The notes under the pieces are model-generated. The model saw only the letters and a list, made by a program, of their open reading frames with translations. It did not search any database and had not been told where the DNA came from. Of a stretch of DNA of 64,000 nucleotides, positions 1 through 11,128 are shown piece after piece. Made by a program: the position numbers and the translations under genes. Location: the NCBI GenBank assembly GCA_026225945.1, contig JAMJFZ010002884.1, positions 1,426,001 through 1,490,000 on the forward strand, written 5' to 3'. The stretch is from Cricetomys ansorgei (Eukaryota > Chordata > Mammalia > Rodentia > Nesomyidae). The first letter of the stretch is position 1. Every line of letters starts with the position of its first letter.

Positions 1-136
1 GTGAAGAAACACTGTCTCAAGATAAGTAAGATGGAGAATGAGGAAGACATTCCAATATTGACCTCTGAGAATCACACACATAACACATCTATGCACTTTC
101 TGTATGGATGTACCTCACCACATGCATACACAACAC

Positions 137-188
<52 letters not shown>

Positions 189-190
189 CA
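137..190. repeat. (CA)n microsatellite
   Basis: A nearly pure CA dinucleotide tract of about 27 units, with a single CG step at 181-182. Long CA tracts are common in rodent genomes. The open frame across it (His-Thr repeats) is an artefact of the repeat. Confidence 0.97.
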
Positions 191-754
191 ATTCCACCAC
201 CTCAAAGGTCTTTCACATCATATATTTATACATAATTTTTCTTTGTAGCACACAATGTGTAATCATTTGTTCTGCTTATTTGTTAACTTGTTATCCTTAA
301 TAGAATGGAAGCTCTGTGATGGAAGAGACTTTAGCTTTTTTTTAATATAATCAAATGATGTTTTGTGTGTGAACAAACCTAGTCTTACCTCTTCGATTTA
401 AATACAAGGAACCAGAGGTCCAGACAGTGATCGCCCAGTCCAAGTTTCCTGACCTCACACCCTCATGTTCTCGGGCTAGGATCCAAAGTTTTTACATCTG
501 CTCTTGAAGGGACAGAGACTATCGTGGTGCCAAATTATAGGGCTGTAACTGACGTAAAGAGAAGAAAGGATACTGTGAGGAAGAATAATAAAGGAGATTC
601 TTACTTAAATTGGGGAAAGATTAGGGAAGACCTCCCAAACAAACTGGTTTTTAGAAGAAACCTGAGAGACTGGTAGGATTAACCAGAGGAATTTCAAGAA
701 GAGAGCTCTACACAAAAAAAGGACAATATTCTATAAGGTGGGAATGACTTAGAT
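191..754. other. Intronic DNA, nothing recognised
   Basis: No coding exon and no clearly assignable repeat. A short stretch near 300-335 faintly resembles the 3' part of an old mammalian L2 or MIR element, too weakly to call. Confidence 0.4.
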
Positions 755-966
755 AAGCAGTCCTCAACCTTGGGTCATGACCCCTTTGAGGTACAAGGGA
801 CCCTTTCACAGGGGTCTCCTAAGACCATCTGCATATCAGATATTTACATTACAGTTCATAACAGTAGCAAAATTGCACTTATGAAGTAGCAAATGAAAAT
901 AATTTTGTGGTCAAGGGATTACTACAACATGATTAAAGGGTCACAGCAGTGGGAAGGTTGAGAACT
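755..966. mobile_element. URR1-like non-autonomous hAT-Charlie DNA transposon
   Basis: About 212 bp that closely resembles the rodent URR1 family. CTCAACCTT at 763-771 is the exact inverse of AAGGTTGAG at 954-962, giving terminal inverted repeats. The element is flanked by GACTTAGAT at 746-754 and again at 967-975, an intact direct repeat that contains the 8-bp duplication expected of hAT insertion. It has no transposase and must have moved in trans. The intact duplication but diverged interior fit an old, immobile copy. Confidence 0.85.
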
Positions 967-1309
967 GACTTAGATGTTGGAGAACTGGAAAATGAGTGTT
1001 GCTCAAGCTGAGTGAGTGACAAGTGTAACCAATGACCGAAGGGTTATGAGCAGCAATCAGGCATTACAGGGCTTTGTGTATCATCCTATCTGCAGTCGGA
1101 AGTCATTTGCACAATTTTATGAATGAGAAAGACAAGATCTGATTTGCTTCCTAGCAAGGTTTTCTGACAGAGTTGCAGAGAATACCGTTGGAGGTGGTGG
1201 CAAGTGCGAAAGAGGTCAGATGTGAGAATAGTCTTAGACTAGGCAGAAAGAAAATAAAAGCACACTCATCAGTGATCTAAAGTAGATAGGTGACGAAGTA
1301 GTTGTGCCT
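967..1309. other. Intronic DNA, nothing recognised
   Basis: Purine-rich intron sequence. Around 1085-1140 there is a faint likeness to old L2 3' sequence, not good enough to name. Confidence 0.35.
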
Positions 1310-1519
1310 TATCAACCCCAGTTGACATGCCAACATGGATTGAGGAAATCTTTCGAGGCCCCACCCCTAGATGAAGAGCTACAGCCAATTAATGGCTGCT
1401 AAGAAAGGGAGAGCCAATCTCCTTTAAGCATGTGCCCTTGATAGTCTATCAGGTCCCCAGTGGTCCCCATACACATGAGCAATATCAAATGAACTCAGGA
1501 GGTTGTATTTATATATTAA

Positions 1520-1565
<46 letters not shown>

Positions 1566-1688
1566 TTTTAAAAAGATCATGAATTTGATGGGGCATGTGG
1601 GATTGGAAGAACTGGAAAGAGTAGAGGGAAGAAGGAAAAGATAGAAATTCAGTATCTCTATATGATATTTTTAATGAAAAACAATAGT
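1310..1688 (+). mobile_element. Rodent L1 (Lx-like) 3' UTR fragment
   Basis: Matches the 3' end of rodent L1 elements in coding orientation. It contains the 'cccacccctagatgaagagc' block at about 1361-1380, the stretch before the GT tract, a G/A-rich segment at 1590-1650, and an A/T-rich end near 1688. No ORF2 is present, so the copy is severely 5'-truncated. The (GT)n tract at 1523-1560 sits inside this 3' UTR. Confidence 0.7.
1523..1560. repeat. (GT)n microsatellite in an L1 3' UTR
   Basis: Nineteen uninterrupted GT units. It lies where rodent L1 3' UTRs often carry a short GT run, so it probably expanded from that seed. Confidence 0.97.
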
Positions 1689-2516
1689 GGTCCCTTATAT
1701 CCTTAGGTTAGATTTTGTTTCTTTGGGTTCATCTAACTATGTAAAAATGAAATTTGAGAAAAATTGCATTTGTACCACAAATGTACTTTTTGGTAATTCA
1801 TCTCTAAGTAATATGGCAATTGTTTTTTTTATAAAATTTACATTATATTATATACTGTAATTAATCTAGAAATGATTGAAATATACATAAAGAATGTGTA
1901 GCTCTTATGAAACTGCAATGTCACTTTATATCAGGGACTTGAACATCTGTAAATTTTGTGTGGGTTGCTAGACCAAGTCTCCAGTAGATAGTGAGGGACA
2001 ACAATATTTTAAAATATTAAATCAATTGTAGAAAGGTATTATTTTTGGTGTGGTAAGAGAAGCCAAAAAAATGAGAAGACCAAAGGAGAAGCAATTGTTG
2101 TTGTAACGGGAAAGGAAAAGAGGAAGTTTGGTTCAGATGTTTGTGAGATGTCTCTGTGTAGACTAAATGCCAAGGTCAAGCAAGTGGTATGGATCTCACT
2201 GAGGAGTCTGATCTCAAGTTTAGAAACCGGAAGTTCTTAGCACATATATGATACAGTTATAAGAATAAATGATTGGGATAATAATGACTACCACCTCATG
2301 GAGGTGAGATTCACAAGCATGTGAAGTTACTTTTACAAGATCTGTTTAGCTATGAAAAACGAATTGAATATGCATAAAGTTAAATATTAGTCTTGAGAAA
2401 TCCGCAACACTCAGAATTGGGTAATAAAAACTCCTATGTGGCATTTACTATCCACATAACTACTCATTACATCTTGGCATCAGTCTGCTAGGGAAAGATT
2501 ATTAGCCTGTGTCTTA
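1689..2516. other. Intronic DNA, nothing recognised
   Basis: A/T-rich and punctuated by stops in every frame. No confident repeat, exon or motif seen. Confidence 0.4.
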
Positions 2517-2916
2517 GTCCATTTTGAGTTGTTTTAGCAGATTACCCATTACTGGGTAATGTATAAAGAGAACAGGATTAACTCAGTATAATATCAGTGT
2601 CTGAATGTATCAAGACTTGATGGAGGAGCAGGAAAGGAATTGGGTATGCGCCGAAGGGTCATGAATATGTGCAAAGATACACAAGAACAAAGATTGCTCT
2701 TTTATGACAACCTCCTTTTTTGTGGGAACTAATCTGTGCTTGGAAGGTCTGATATAGTCCTTTGAAATCATTAATCCATGTATAGTGGTAGAGCAGAGCT
2801 CTCATTACTTACTAAGCCTCATATCTTAAGGGTCCCACTACCTCAACACTGACCCTGAGAACTACACTTGTGGCACATGATTTTCTGGGGGACAAAACAC
2901 ATTCAGATCATAGTAG
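2517..2916 (-). mobile_element. MaLR-type LTR (ERVL-MaLR)
   Basis: A solitary LTR read on the minus strand. The left edge (TGTCTTAGTCCATT) is the complement of the conserved MaLR LTR 3' end, followed by a 'ctgggtaat.tataaa' block (2552-2567) and, near 2870-2910, the 'gggacaaa.acattcaga' block close to the LTR 5' end. It is heavily diverged and has no attached internal region. The subfamily is uncertain. Confidence 0.7.
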
Positions 2917-3404
2917 CCTTATTGTTTGCATGGGGCTTGTGCATATTGTCATAACTATTCTGAGTTCCTTGTATTCATTCACTGCTTTGGTATTTACAGT
3001 CTTCCCAATCTCATGGAAGAGCCTTGAGAGAAACATATAGTATATATATGTTTCATTACAGTTGATAATTCTGCAAGCTCTTATTGCCTGTATGAAGGGA
3101 AGTGTGCATGAAGTCTCACCCCTAACCAAGGAGCTATTGGCAATTGATAACTACTAGGAGAGGAAGAGTCAGTTTTTTTCAAGATTGTTGCCATGGGTAT
3201 GCAGATTAGGTTTCAGTGAAAGACCACACATCCATGAATAGATGGGAAGCTCAAATTGGACTTAACAGATGAGGGGAAAAATTATAAAAAGATTGGGTGG
3301 TTAGGAAAGGAGGCATGGATCTGAGGAGAGTTGGGGGTGGTTAATGTTGTTAAAGCTCATTTCGCAAAGTCTTGAAGAACTAATAAAAATGTATTAATCA
3401 GTGT

Positions 3405-3500
3405 TAATCATATAAAATAATTAGTTTCATTATGACATTTCATCTATGTGTGTATATAGTTTAATATACATAATTACACACTCTATTTTGTTTTTCTATC
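3405..3500 (-). mobile_element. Probable rodent L1 3'-end fragment
   Basis: A short block containing 'tttcattatgacatttcat' (about 3425-3443) resembles the complement of the terminal L1 3' UTR. It is brief and diverged, so this is a weak call. Confidence 0.35.
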
Positions 3501-3512
3501 TCTCTTTCTTAG

Positions 3513-3703
3513 AATTTTATGTATATGGGTGTTTTGTCTCCATGTATGCCTGGTACCTGGGGACTGGGGGGAGCAGAGGAGGGCATTGGATCCAAGGATT
3601 ACTTGTAGTTAGAGGCAATATTTGGGTGCTGTGACTCAGACCCGGGTCCTCTGGAAGAGCAGCCAGTGAGTGCTCTTAACTGCTGAGACATCTCTCCAAC
3701 CCA
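3513..3703 (-). mobile_element. B3/B2-type SINE
   Basis: The complement of a B3-family SINE. Its tRNA-derived 5' part lies at the right end (agagcagc...gtgctcttaa...gctgagacatctctccaaccc, about 3656-3703) and its tail lies to the left. The B2/B3 core 'gagggcattggatcc' is at about 3577-3591. Confidence 0.88.
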
Positions 3704-3721
3704 GTGTACTGTTGAAGCTTC

Positions 3722-3830
3722 ATTTATAGAGAGTGAAATCAAGGTTAAGGGAGACTTAAGTAATTTGCCTAACATTGTTCCTTTAGCGAAGGGGCAGAGC
3801 TGAGGATCTAGTCTTATGAGTGTGGCCTAT
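3722..3830 (-). mobile_element. MIR SINE fragment
   Basis: Diverged complement of a MIR, with a 'gacttaagtaatttgcc' block followed by 'gggcagagctgaggatct', the complement of the MIR core. It is an ancient mammalian SINE. Confidence 0.6.
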
Positions 3831-4212
3831 GGAGAACCATTCAATAGAAGTTTCTGCAACACTCAAAGTGTTGCAGTGTGCTCTGTCTTGCTAGCTACCT
3901 GACTTTCTTGAACAATACAAATCTGTTTGGTGGAAATCAGGGTTGAATTATTGATTTTAATTTTATTAAATAAATGTCTAATTTTCTTAGTGTAATTTAA
4001 TTTTATTAATTTAAATGTGATGGCACCAATGAGACAGTATTTTGGAAGGCATAACTTTCTATTGTTATTGAAAGTTTCTAGACAGAAACAGAAATGTGAC
4101 CACAGTAACCTATAAGAACATTCATTGGTGGGGACATAGACATTGGGAGTACTCGAAATGAGGAAAACAAAGTCACCGTGTGTAGACAACTCTTTCAAAA
4201 TATTTTGTTGTC

Positions 4213-4285
4213 TGGCTGGGTTTGTAGCTCAGTGGGAGAGTACTTACATGTGGATTTGATCCCTACTACTGCAAAATAAACAATT
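4213..4285 (+). mobile_element. ID-family SINE
   Basis: A tRNA-Ala/BC1-derived ID element. GGCTGGG...TAGCTCAGTGGGAGAG (A box) is followed by a degenerate B-box region 'gatttgatccctact' and an A-rich tail. The copy is worn and not a functional tRNA. Confidence 0.75.
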
Positions 4286-5734
4286 TTTTATTAATACAAA
4301 TTTCTGTCATGGAGGAAACCGAGAAATTGAGTAGTGGTTGAGGCAACAGGTAGGATGAAGAGAATCTTTTTATAAAAAGTCCAAATTCTTGAACACTGGT
4401 GGGAATAATCATATATCAGGGAATGATTGACCCAAGAGAGTATGGAACTTGAACAATGAAGAGGAGTTTTTCTTTCAAAATAATATAAAGAAATCCAGAG
4501 AAGAATCTTGAACACAGAACTTAGACTAATATGTAGTTCAGCTTTGTTGAGATTTTCAAAATCCTCTTAAATTGACAATTATAAATTTCTTCATATTCAG
4601 TGGCAGAGACACCCAGTAAGAACTTAAAGAATCTAAATACTTCTGATGGAACACAACTCTTTTGAATGAAAAGACTGCTATCATAGCACTTAATGCTTAG
4701 GTAAGCTCTGTAGCATCTATAGATGAACCATATCACTACATATTCTCATAGTCTAACTGATGCAGAGCACTGGCTTGTAGAGGACATGGGATATACAGTG
4801 GGATCAGAAGATGACTTGAGATGTAAATAGGAGGGACAGTACCAATGAATTTATTTTGATATATTTTTGATTACTTTTTTCAGTTTCTTAGGATAATGGC
4901 CATATCAAAGTATAAGTATTACTTTTGTTTTCTGTTTATTGCTTGTGTTTATTTTAAAATGTTGTATGTCAACAAAATCTTAGTAAACTTTCATGACAAT
5001 AAATACACAGAAAGAAAATGCATGCATAACTGATCATAACATGTTGTTGTTATAATGATGTAACCCTGGGATATGAAAAGGTGAAGTGATTTGTGTAAAG
5101 CTATTCAGGAACTTAAAGGCAGAACACTGAGTAGAGTTTATTTTCTAATCTGCTGTCCTGTACAGGTGACCACGAACATTTTTCATCTATTTTGGTGAAG
5201 ACAAGTATTGAGACATTTGAGAGTTTGTTTTCATCAACAATTATCTGAAATATGGCGAGTACCCAGTTCTGCATCTTCTCTCTCTAACCGTACTTTCAGA
5301 CTCAATCTTTTGTCAATCTTTTAGTGTAATAAAAGAAAAATAAAAACCATAGGGGATACAGTCAATGGGTTCCAGAAGAGATTTCCGTGGAATGGACATT
5401 TATTGGGAACTTTAAAGTGCCTGTGGATGAGACTTAAACCCATATTGTATTACAGATGAAAGGAAATATGCATATTAATGAAATAGATGTGTTTACTTTT
5501 ACATTAAAAATTAAATATTGGCTGAATATTAAATATGAAATGACATATCACCTTCCATATTTTTCATTAGATTTTGATTTTGTAATACATAGCACAAAAT
5601 AACAGAAGTATGTTTAGGGCCATTTCAAAAGCTGTTGCAAATTCTGTTCTAGCTGCAAGCCAAAATTCACTATGAAATTCAACTTAGCAACTCAAGCATC
5701 AGTTTTTATTTTTATTTTTTGTTGCTATATCAAT
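4286..5734. other. Intronic DNA, mostly unassigned, with one probable MIR
   Basis: A/T-rich unique-looking DNA. Only 5060-5135 ('gtgaagtgatttgtgtaaag' and 'ggcagaacactgag') resembles the complement of a MIR core. No exon-like segment seen. Confidence 0.4.
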
Positions 5735-5939
5735 TTTTATAATTTAAAACAATTTTTCTCATACAGTATATTCTGATCATGGTTTCTCCTTTCTTATTTC
5801 CTTCTAGATTCTCCCCTACCACCCATCCAACTCCATACATTCTTTGTCTTTCTCTTCAGACATCAAACAGGCCAATAAAAAAGAAACAAATCAGAATAAA
5901 TCAAGGCAAACAGACAACCAACAAACAAAAGTTCAAGAA

Positions 5940-5979
<40 letters not shown>

Positions 5980-6290
5980 CCCATAAAAAGACAAAATCAG
6001 GAAACTATAATAGATAAACAAAAGACTGATAGGATAAAAAAGGGCAAACAAAGCATTACAAGACAAAATATCTCCAAAAATACCATTGGATTCCTTTTGT
6101 GCTGGCAATTTACTGCTGGATATGCGGCCTGCCCTTAAGTATGGTTTGTATGCCCAGTAAGACTCTGTTGGAAAAAAAAAACTGATTTTTTTCTTTGTGA
6201 GAAGTTGTCAATAGTATATAGCTTCTGAGTTAGGGATGGATATTCTGTCATCTGGCTTGGTCTTGTGGAGATCTGTGCATGAAGAAGCAG
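5735..6290 (-). mobile_element. Rodent L1 (Lx-like) 3' UTR, 5'-truncated
   Basis: Minus-strand L1 3' end. The extreme 3' end is at the left ('catacagtatattctgatca', the complement of the conserved L1 terminus), followed by the pyrimidine-rich complement of the purine tract, an A-rich segment with a (CA)n expansion, and the blocks 'atgcggcctgcccttaagt' (6122-6140) and 'gcttctgagttagggatgg' (about 6221-6239). No ORF2 remains. Confidence 0.82.
5944..5978. repeat. (CA)n microsatellite inside L1 3' UTR
   Basis: About 17 CA units in the A-rich part of the minus-strand L1 3' UTR. The overlapping open frames on both strands are products of this repeat and the L1 remnant. Confidence 0.95.
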
Positions 6291-6794
6291 TTTTTAAAAA
6301 TCAAACCCCATTAACCCAATTCAGTCCAAAGATATACTACTGTGATAGTTACATGCTAAAGAATGATGTAGGAAAATCTTAAAAGGTTTTATTTTCCTTA
6401 ATTAAACCACTGATTCTGCAAGATCAGCAAACTTTGCATGTATAATAAAATCCCTGTGGTTTATAACATGCAACAGTACAGAATCTAAGACCATGTTTCA
6501 GGTTGTGTTTATTGCCATCACATGGTATGAGATGAGGGTATGCATTGGGCTAAAAGTACCATGAAGGAAATTCAGAACCACGACTGCAGTTGCACTTCAT
6601 TGGGAAAAAGTGATACCAGAAACAGCTCAAATTCATTCTGTGTATGATTTTGAATTCATTTGTGCTCATTGTACATTTGGAAACCACTTGTTGTTGCTTA
6701 GTTTTTCATTACCCACCCATATTTTGTTACATGATTCCATGAGATTATGACCAACAGCTTTAGAATCCATGCTTCATATAGCATGAAGAATAAA

Positions 6795-6965
6795 TGCACA
6801 GATTAAAGGTACAAGACCTGTATTCAAAGGTAACACAGGTCACTTACTAGTTGTGCAAATCTGGGCACACTCTTTAACCCCTTTATCACTTAGAGGGGAT
6901 AGGTAATAGTATTGATCCTTGTAGGATTATTGAGATGGTAGAGGGAAACATAAAAAAACCTACAA
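6795..6965 (+). mobile_element. MIR SINE
   Basis: A well-preserved MIR core on the plus strand: 'cacttactagttgtgcaaat' followed by 'ctgggcacactctttaaccc', then a 'ggggataggtaatagtattg' block and 'ggattattgagatg'. The order of blocks matches the MIR consensus. Confidence 0.8.
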
Positions 6966-7439
6966 AACACATGCAAAACATACCTACCCATACATACAAA
7001 ACACAATACTACATTAATGTAACTTGCTATTAGTAGACAGCCTAATTATGAGAGAGATCCTTTGGAAGGGATGCCCCAGATTTGGCTTCTGAAAAGGAGG
7101 AAAGCAAGGAAGGACCCATCTAACTTGGCAAACGTTTGTGGTTATAGACTAACCAAAGGCCGTGCATGTGTCCCATGCACTTCCTTTTTCAGAGGTTCAT
7201 TTCCTTTGCTCTCCCAACATTTCCGTTCTTTCTTGCCAGTTCAAAGCCTTTTATGGAGACTTGGGGTTTGACCTTAGAGGGTTCAGTTTCCAGGCATTTC
7301 CTGATACCTTTCCTTTCTGTCAGTTCCCTTTGGTCTGGACACTCTGTTGTCTTGTGTTTACTAGAGCACAATCCGGCAGCTTAGCGAACATTCTCATGTC
7401 CACAGAGGGGCAGTAGAGTGTGGGAGATATAGCCTGGCC
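6966..7439. other. Intronic DNA, unassigned
   Basis: Slightly more G/C-rich than its surroundings, with several overlapping open frames of 60-84 codons at 7062-7416. They read in three frames on one strand and one on the other, share no recognisable domain, and have no matching splice-site pair. I treat them as non-coding. Confidence 0.4.
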
Positions 7440-7600
7440 AGGAGGAACTGTTTACTCTGCTCTCAGTTTTCCTCAGCTTGCTTGGGCACATCAATTTCCC
7501 ACTCTGAGTCTTGGTTTCCCTGTTTATATGTAGAGAGCATAGAACTCAATGAGAGAATGACCATATTACCAGCTCCCAGTAATAAAGCCTTGCTGTAGGT
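7440..7600 (+). mobile_element. MIR SINE fragment
   Basis: 'tgggcacatcaatttccc' and 'ctgagtcttggtttccctgt' match the MIR segment after the core (plus strand). The rest is diverged. Confidence 0.6.
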
Positions 7601-8984
7601 CTGAATATTTATCCTTCAGAAAATCAAAGACTCTGTGTCTTACTTAGCTATCTGTTCCATTAACCATTTAATTTCATATTTGTCTTTTGTGTTTTCAAAT
7701 AGAAAAGTAGTTTTCAAGTGGTTTTAGCATACACATAACTAGAGTAGGAGATGAATATGTTAATTTGTTTGACTAGTAATTATTTTATTATATATATACA
7801 TATCTCATATTGTACACATTAACATTTAAAACAATGTACTTAGGATACTCTTCTTATAAGCAAGTGATACATCAAGGATCACTGGTGGTGGCTGTCTATG
7901 AGAGGAGATGGATTTAGCCAAGTACATTAACCATAGCCATTATCCTTTGGGGTAGCATTACCTGGGAAATTCAGGGTTCAGACATAGCTGACTATAACAC
8001 AGTTGTCTGCAAGGACGACAACACAGATGTGTCACCATCCAGAGGAGAAACTGGGCTAAGCTGGAGGAGGCAGGAGGGAATCAATGTGTCAGGGAACAAT
8101 TTCATTCGACTGCATAGCTCTGGTTCCTAACAAACGTTCACAGTGAGCAATGGCTGTAACTCTATCTTGCTGTCTGGCCATGGAGATCCATTTCATTTCT
8201 CTAAGCCTATTTCCATATAGCAATGAGAGATATCAATTACCTTCAGAAATCGTTCTGGCCATGCTTTGGAAAAGTGCACAGAAAAGTTTTGAAACAGTAT
8301 CTACTAGTGAAGGGGTTAAAAAATAGAAATATAATTTGTTAGCTCTTCCCATTGATCATCTTCTAGATGCAAAATAGTGAGACATTTAAGATAAATGTCT
8401 CTACACATCCCAGAGAACAGGAAAACTATTTTTGTTTTGACTAGGAAAGATTAAAAAAAATGCTTATAAACAGTTTTCTCCTTTCTGAAATAGTCCACAT
8501 GAGAAGAGGCGTTCACCCCTGAATCAGTTGCTTGTTAAGGTTCTAGTTCTACAACCCCAGAAGAAGAGAAGGCTCTTAAAGAGACCTCAAGGGCAGATCC
8601 TCTGCTTGGCTTTATTTCCTGTTGTCTTGCTGAGGGCCTCTGAAGCTCAGCAACAGAAATAGAGAAAAGTCTGTGAGCTGGTTGTGTATACATCACACAA
8701 CCACACGATGGCAGTAAAGCAAGGCGAATTCATCCTGTTCAACACTGCTCTGCTTTTCATCTCCACTTTACAAAATGTTTATCACAATTTCTTTGCTTCC
8801 ATTTCTTCGGCTGGAGTTTCTCCTTTAAGGCTCAATATCAATTTCCTCTTCCTCTTTCACCTTTACTGTGTGTTAGTCTTTTTCCCTTCTACTGTAGAAT
8901 GGTACTATTTCTTAAGCCTTTGTTTAAAAGCAGAATCTGAGAATCTGTTTTAATAGAGCAGATGCTAACTCCGAAGCACTCAAG
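7601..8984. other. Intronic DNA, nothing recognised
   Basis: No exon or confident repeat apart from a short TA run near 7788-7801. The 89-codon frame at 8684-8953 shows no family resemblance and no convincing splice context. Confidence 0.4.
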
Positions 8985-9105
8985 GCACAGGGCTCTGAAG
9001 TGAGGATGGAATGAGATAATGTACAAAATATGTTCAAAGTGGGGCCCACACCCAGGAAATGTGAACGACAACTGTTCTTGCCGTGATTATTGACAGTATA
9101 GGTCA
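8985..9105 (+). mobile_element. MIR 3' portion
   Basis: 'aatgagataatgtacaaa' followed by the 'gggcccacacccaggaaatg' equivalent of the MIR 'cagtgcctggcacatagtaa' end. Diverged but in the right order. Confidence 0.5.
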
Positions 9106-9584
9106 GAGTAACCCAGATATTTGATAATAAAGGGAAACGTGCTACGAAGAAGAAAAGCAAACACTACCACCTACCACAATCCTGGGAACACTTCCCTGAT
9201 GAGGTAAGAGTTACAGGGGAGATAGGCTATGTTAAGGCTATGACATATGGTTTTCCACAAACAGTTGTCACTGAACCTCATCTAAGTAAATTGTAAGAAA
9301 TGGTGAGAAAGATAAAACTATACTGCACCAAGCACAGGGTATATTCTAAATAAATTGTGGGTTCCTTATCATATTTTCTCTAATGGGCTACAGATACACT
9401 CTACTTCAGGCCCCAGTGGGCTGGATCTAAGAATCCACTGAACTCTTCTCCAGAGATATGGACGTTAGGGATCTATAGAGAAGCCTAACAATTGTCATCT
9501 TAAAGTTCTCTCAAGTATTTGTAAGAACAGTGACTGAGGTGGGGAGAGCTAAAAAAAGTATTCTTCATGCTAGGCTCTGTACTG

Positions 9585-9616
9585 GTGTGTGTGTGTGTGT
9601 GCGCGCGCGCGTGCGC
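9585..9616. repeat. (GT)8-(GC)n alternating purine-pyrimidine tract
   Basis: Thirty-two bases of strictly alternating purine and pyrimidine: eight GT units run straight into GC repeats with a single GT step. The GC half carries six CpG dinucleotides in an otherwise CpG-poor region. Such tracts are classic candidates for left-handed Z-DNA. Confidence 0.95.
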
Positions 9617-9644
9617 CTGTGCACACCATCATAGTTGACCCCTT

Positions 9645-9800
9645 CAGTTGCACTGCAAAGTAAGTAGTGCCATTTATATTTTTCCCCATGAGGAAGAGAA
9701 GCTCTAAAAGGCTGAATGACTTGCCACTGGAGATCCAGTTTGGAGGGGGCAGGCCACGCTTTCAAATGCAGTTCCCTGTTACTGTCATGTCAGGCTCTTC
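9645..9800 (-). mobile_element. MIR SINE
   Basis: Complement of a MIR: 'cccatgaggaagagaagctc', 'ggctgaatgacttgccac' and 'gccacgctttcaaatgcag' fall in the order expected of the MIR minus strand. Confidence 0.65.
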
Positions 9801-10689
9801 TTCCTGTACCACATCGACTCTCCAAGTCCAAAGGTGCATAATCCCAGTCACTATATCCTTGACTAAACGGGGAATTCTGAGAGACACTTCATCTCTCTGT
9901 TAGTTCCTTCTTGAAGAATAATATTCCTGCTTATAGCTGTGACTTGATGAGTGAAAAAAACTCATGAAACAGGATTAACTGGGGCAGTGGGTAGAAAGGT
10001 ATGTTGTAAATTGTGATGCACTATAGTCATATTGAATGGTATGATTTGAGGAATTCATTATCATCGAGGTGTTTGAAGCTTATAATAAGTCTCTATGACA
10101 TGAATCTGTTAGGTGATGGAGTCTGGATAAAAATAGCTAATGCTTAAATATGGCATTGCCAGTATAGGCCCCAGTAAATTTCTTGAATGAAGATGCACTC
10201 ACTCCAAGTCCTGGGATAGGTCAAGTTCCTGGGTCTGGCCCCTTAGCATTCTTTAGTATTTAAGGATATATCAGAATAGAGATAATAGTCACTCATTATT
10301 GTATCATGGATGTTCACTATATATAAAATATACAAGAAATCACTATAAAATCAGAGTTCAAAGAGCTTATAGGTTGTTTGAGGAAACAAACTATACAGCT
10401 ATGTAAGAAATAACTGATAATGATGTTAACCCAAGTTTATGACATCAACAGCAGTAAGTGTGACAGTACTAAGGTACACAAGGAGAGCTCTAGAATCCTC
10501 ACTTCTTTCTCTTAATTCACACTCTCATTTGGCTTACAGGAGCCATCTCTTCCCCCCTCCTCCATCTCTTTCTTCCTCTTCCTCTTTTTCTCCCATGTCT
10601 TTAGATTCCTAAAGATCCCATATACAAGTCCCTTGATAGCTCTCATTTATTGGTTAAAGTGCTATTTATGAGATGCAAATCTGATGCTG
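9801..10689. other. Intronic DNA, nothing recognised
   Basis: No coding signal. A pyrimidine-rich stretch at about 10542-10595 is low-complexity sequence. Confidence 0.4.
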
Positions 10690-11128
10690 TTCTCCTTTAC
10701 CAATTGTAGCTTTTACAATACTTTCATGATGGAGTCCAGACTCCACAGCAAGGCCGGTAGGGACCACGGCCATGATTTCCATTCACACCATCTTCTTCTC
10801 TTGCCTAGCTACCCTGAAAACACCAGTTCCTGCTGCAATTTTGCAACTGTCACTTTATTTCATAAGGCTGTCTCTTTTCTCTTACTCGCCTGGCTAACTT
10901 CTTATTTTTCTTCAAAATCTCCTTGTCCCCTTTAAACTGGATTCAAACCCCCATCTGCATGCTTTTATCCTTGTATGACTCTGCATTGTAGCACTTGCCG
11001 CATTAGTACAACATTTCCTGACACTACTCATTGTTTTTTGATCTTACCTATGTGAGAACAACTTGTTTAAAGAGCTCACCATAGTGCCTGGCACGTGGAA
11101 GTATTTGACCGATATTAATGACTTCTGT
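10690..11128 (+). mobile_element. L2 LINE 3' region
   Basis: The order of blocks matches the L2 3' end: the tail of the ORF and 3' UTR ('tgcaatttt..aactgtcact', 'tgcatgctttt', 'gcattgtagcactt') and the diagnostic terminus 'accatagtgcctggcacgtg' at 11079-11098 followed by a 'tattaatgact' end. The 83-codon open frame at 10684-10935 lies inside this ancient LINE. Confidence 0.65.

Noticed and set aside
4213..4285. tRNA gene, from the TAGCTCAGTGGGAGAG A-box-like sequence
   Set aside because: It is an ID SINE. The cloverleaf cannot be completed and an A-rich tail follows.
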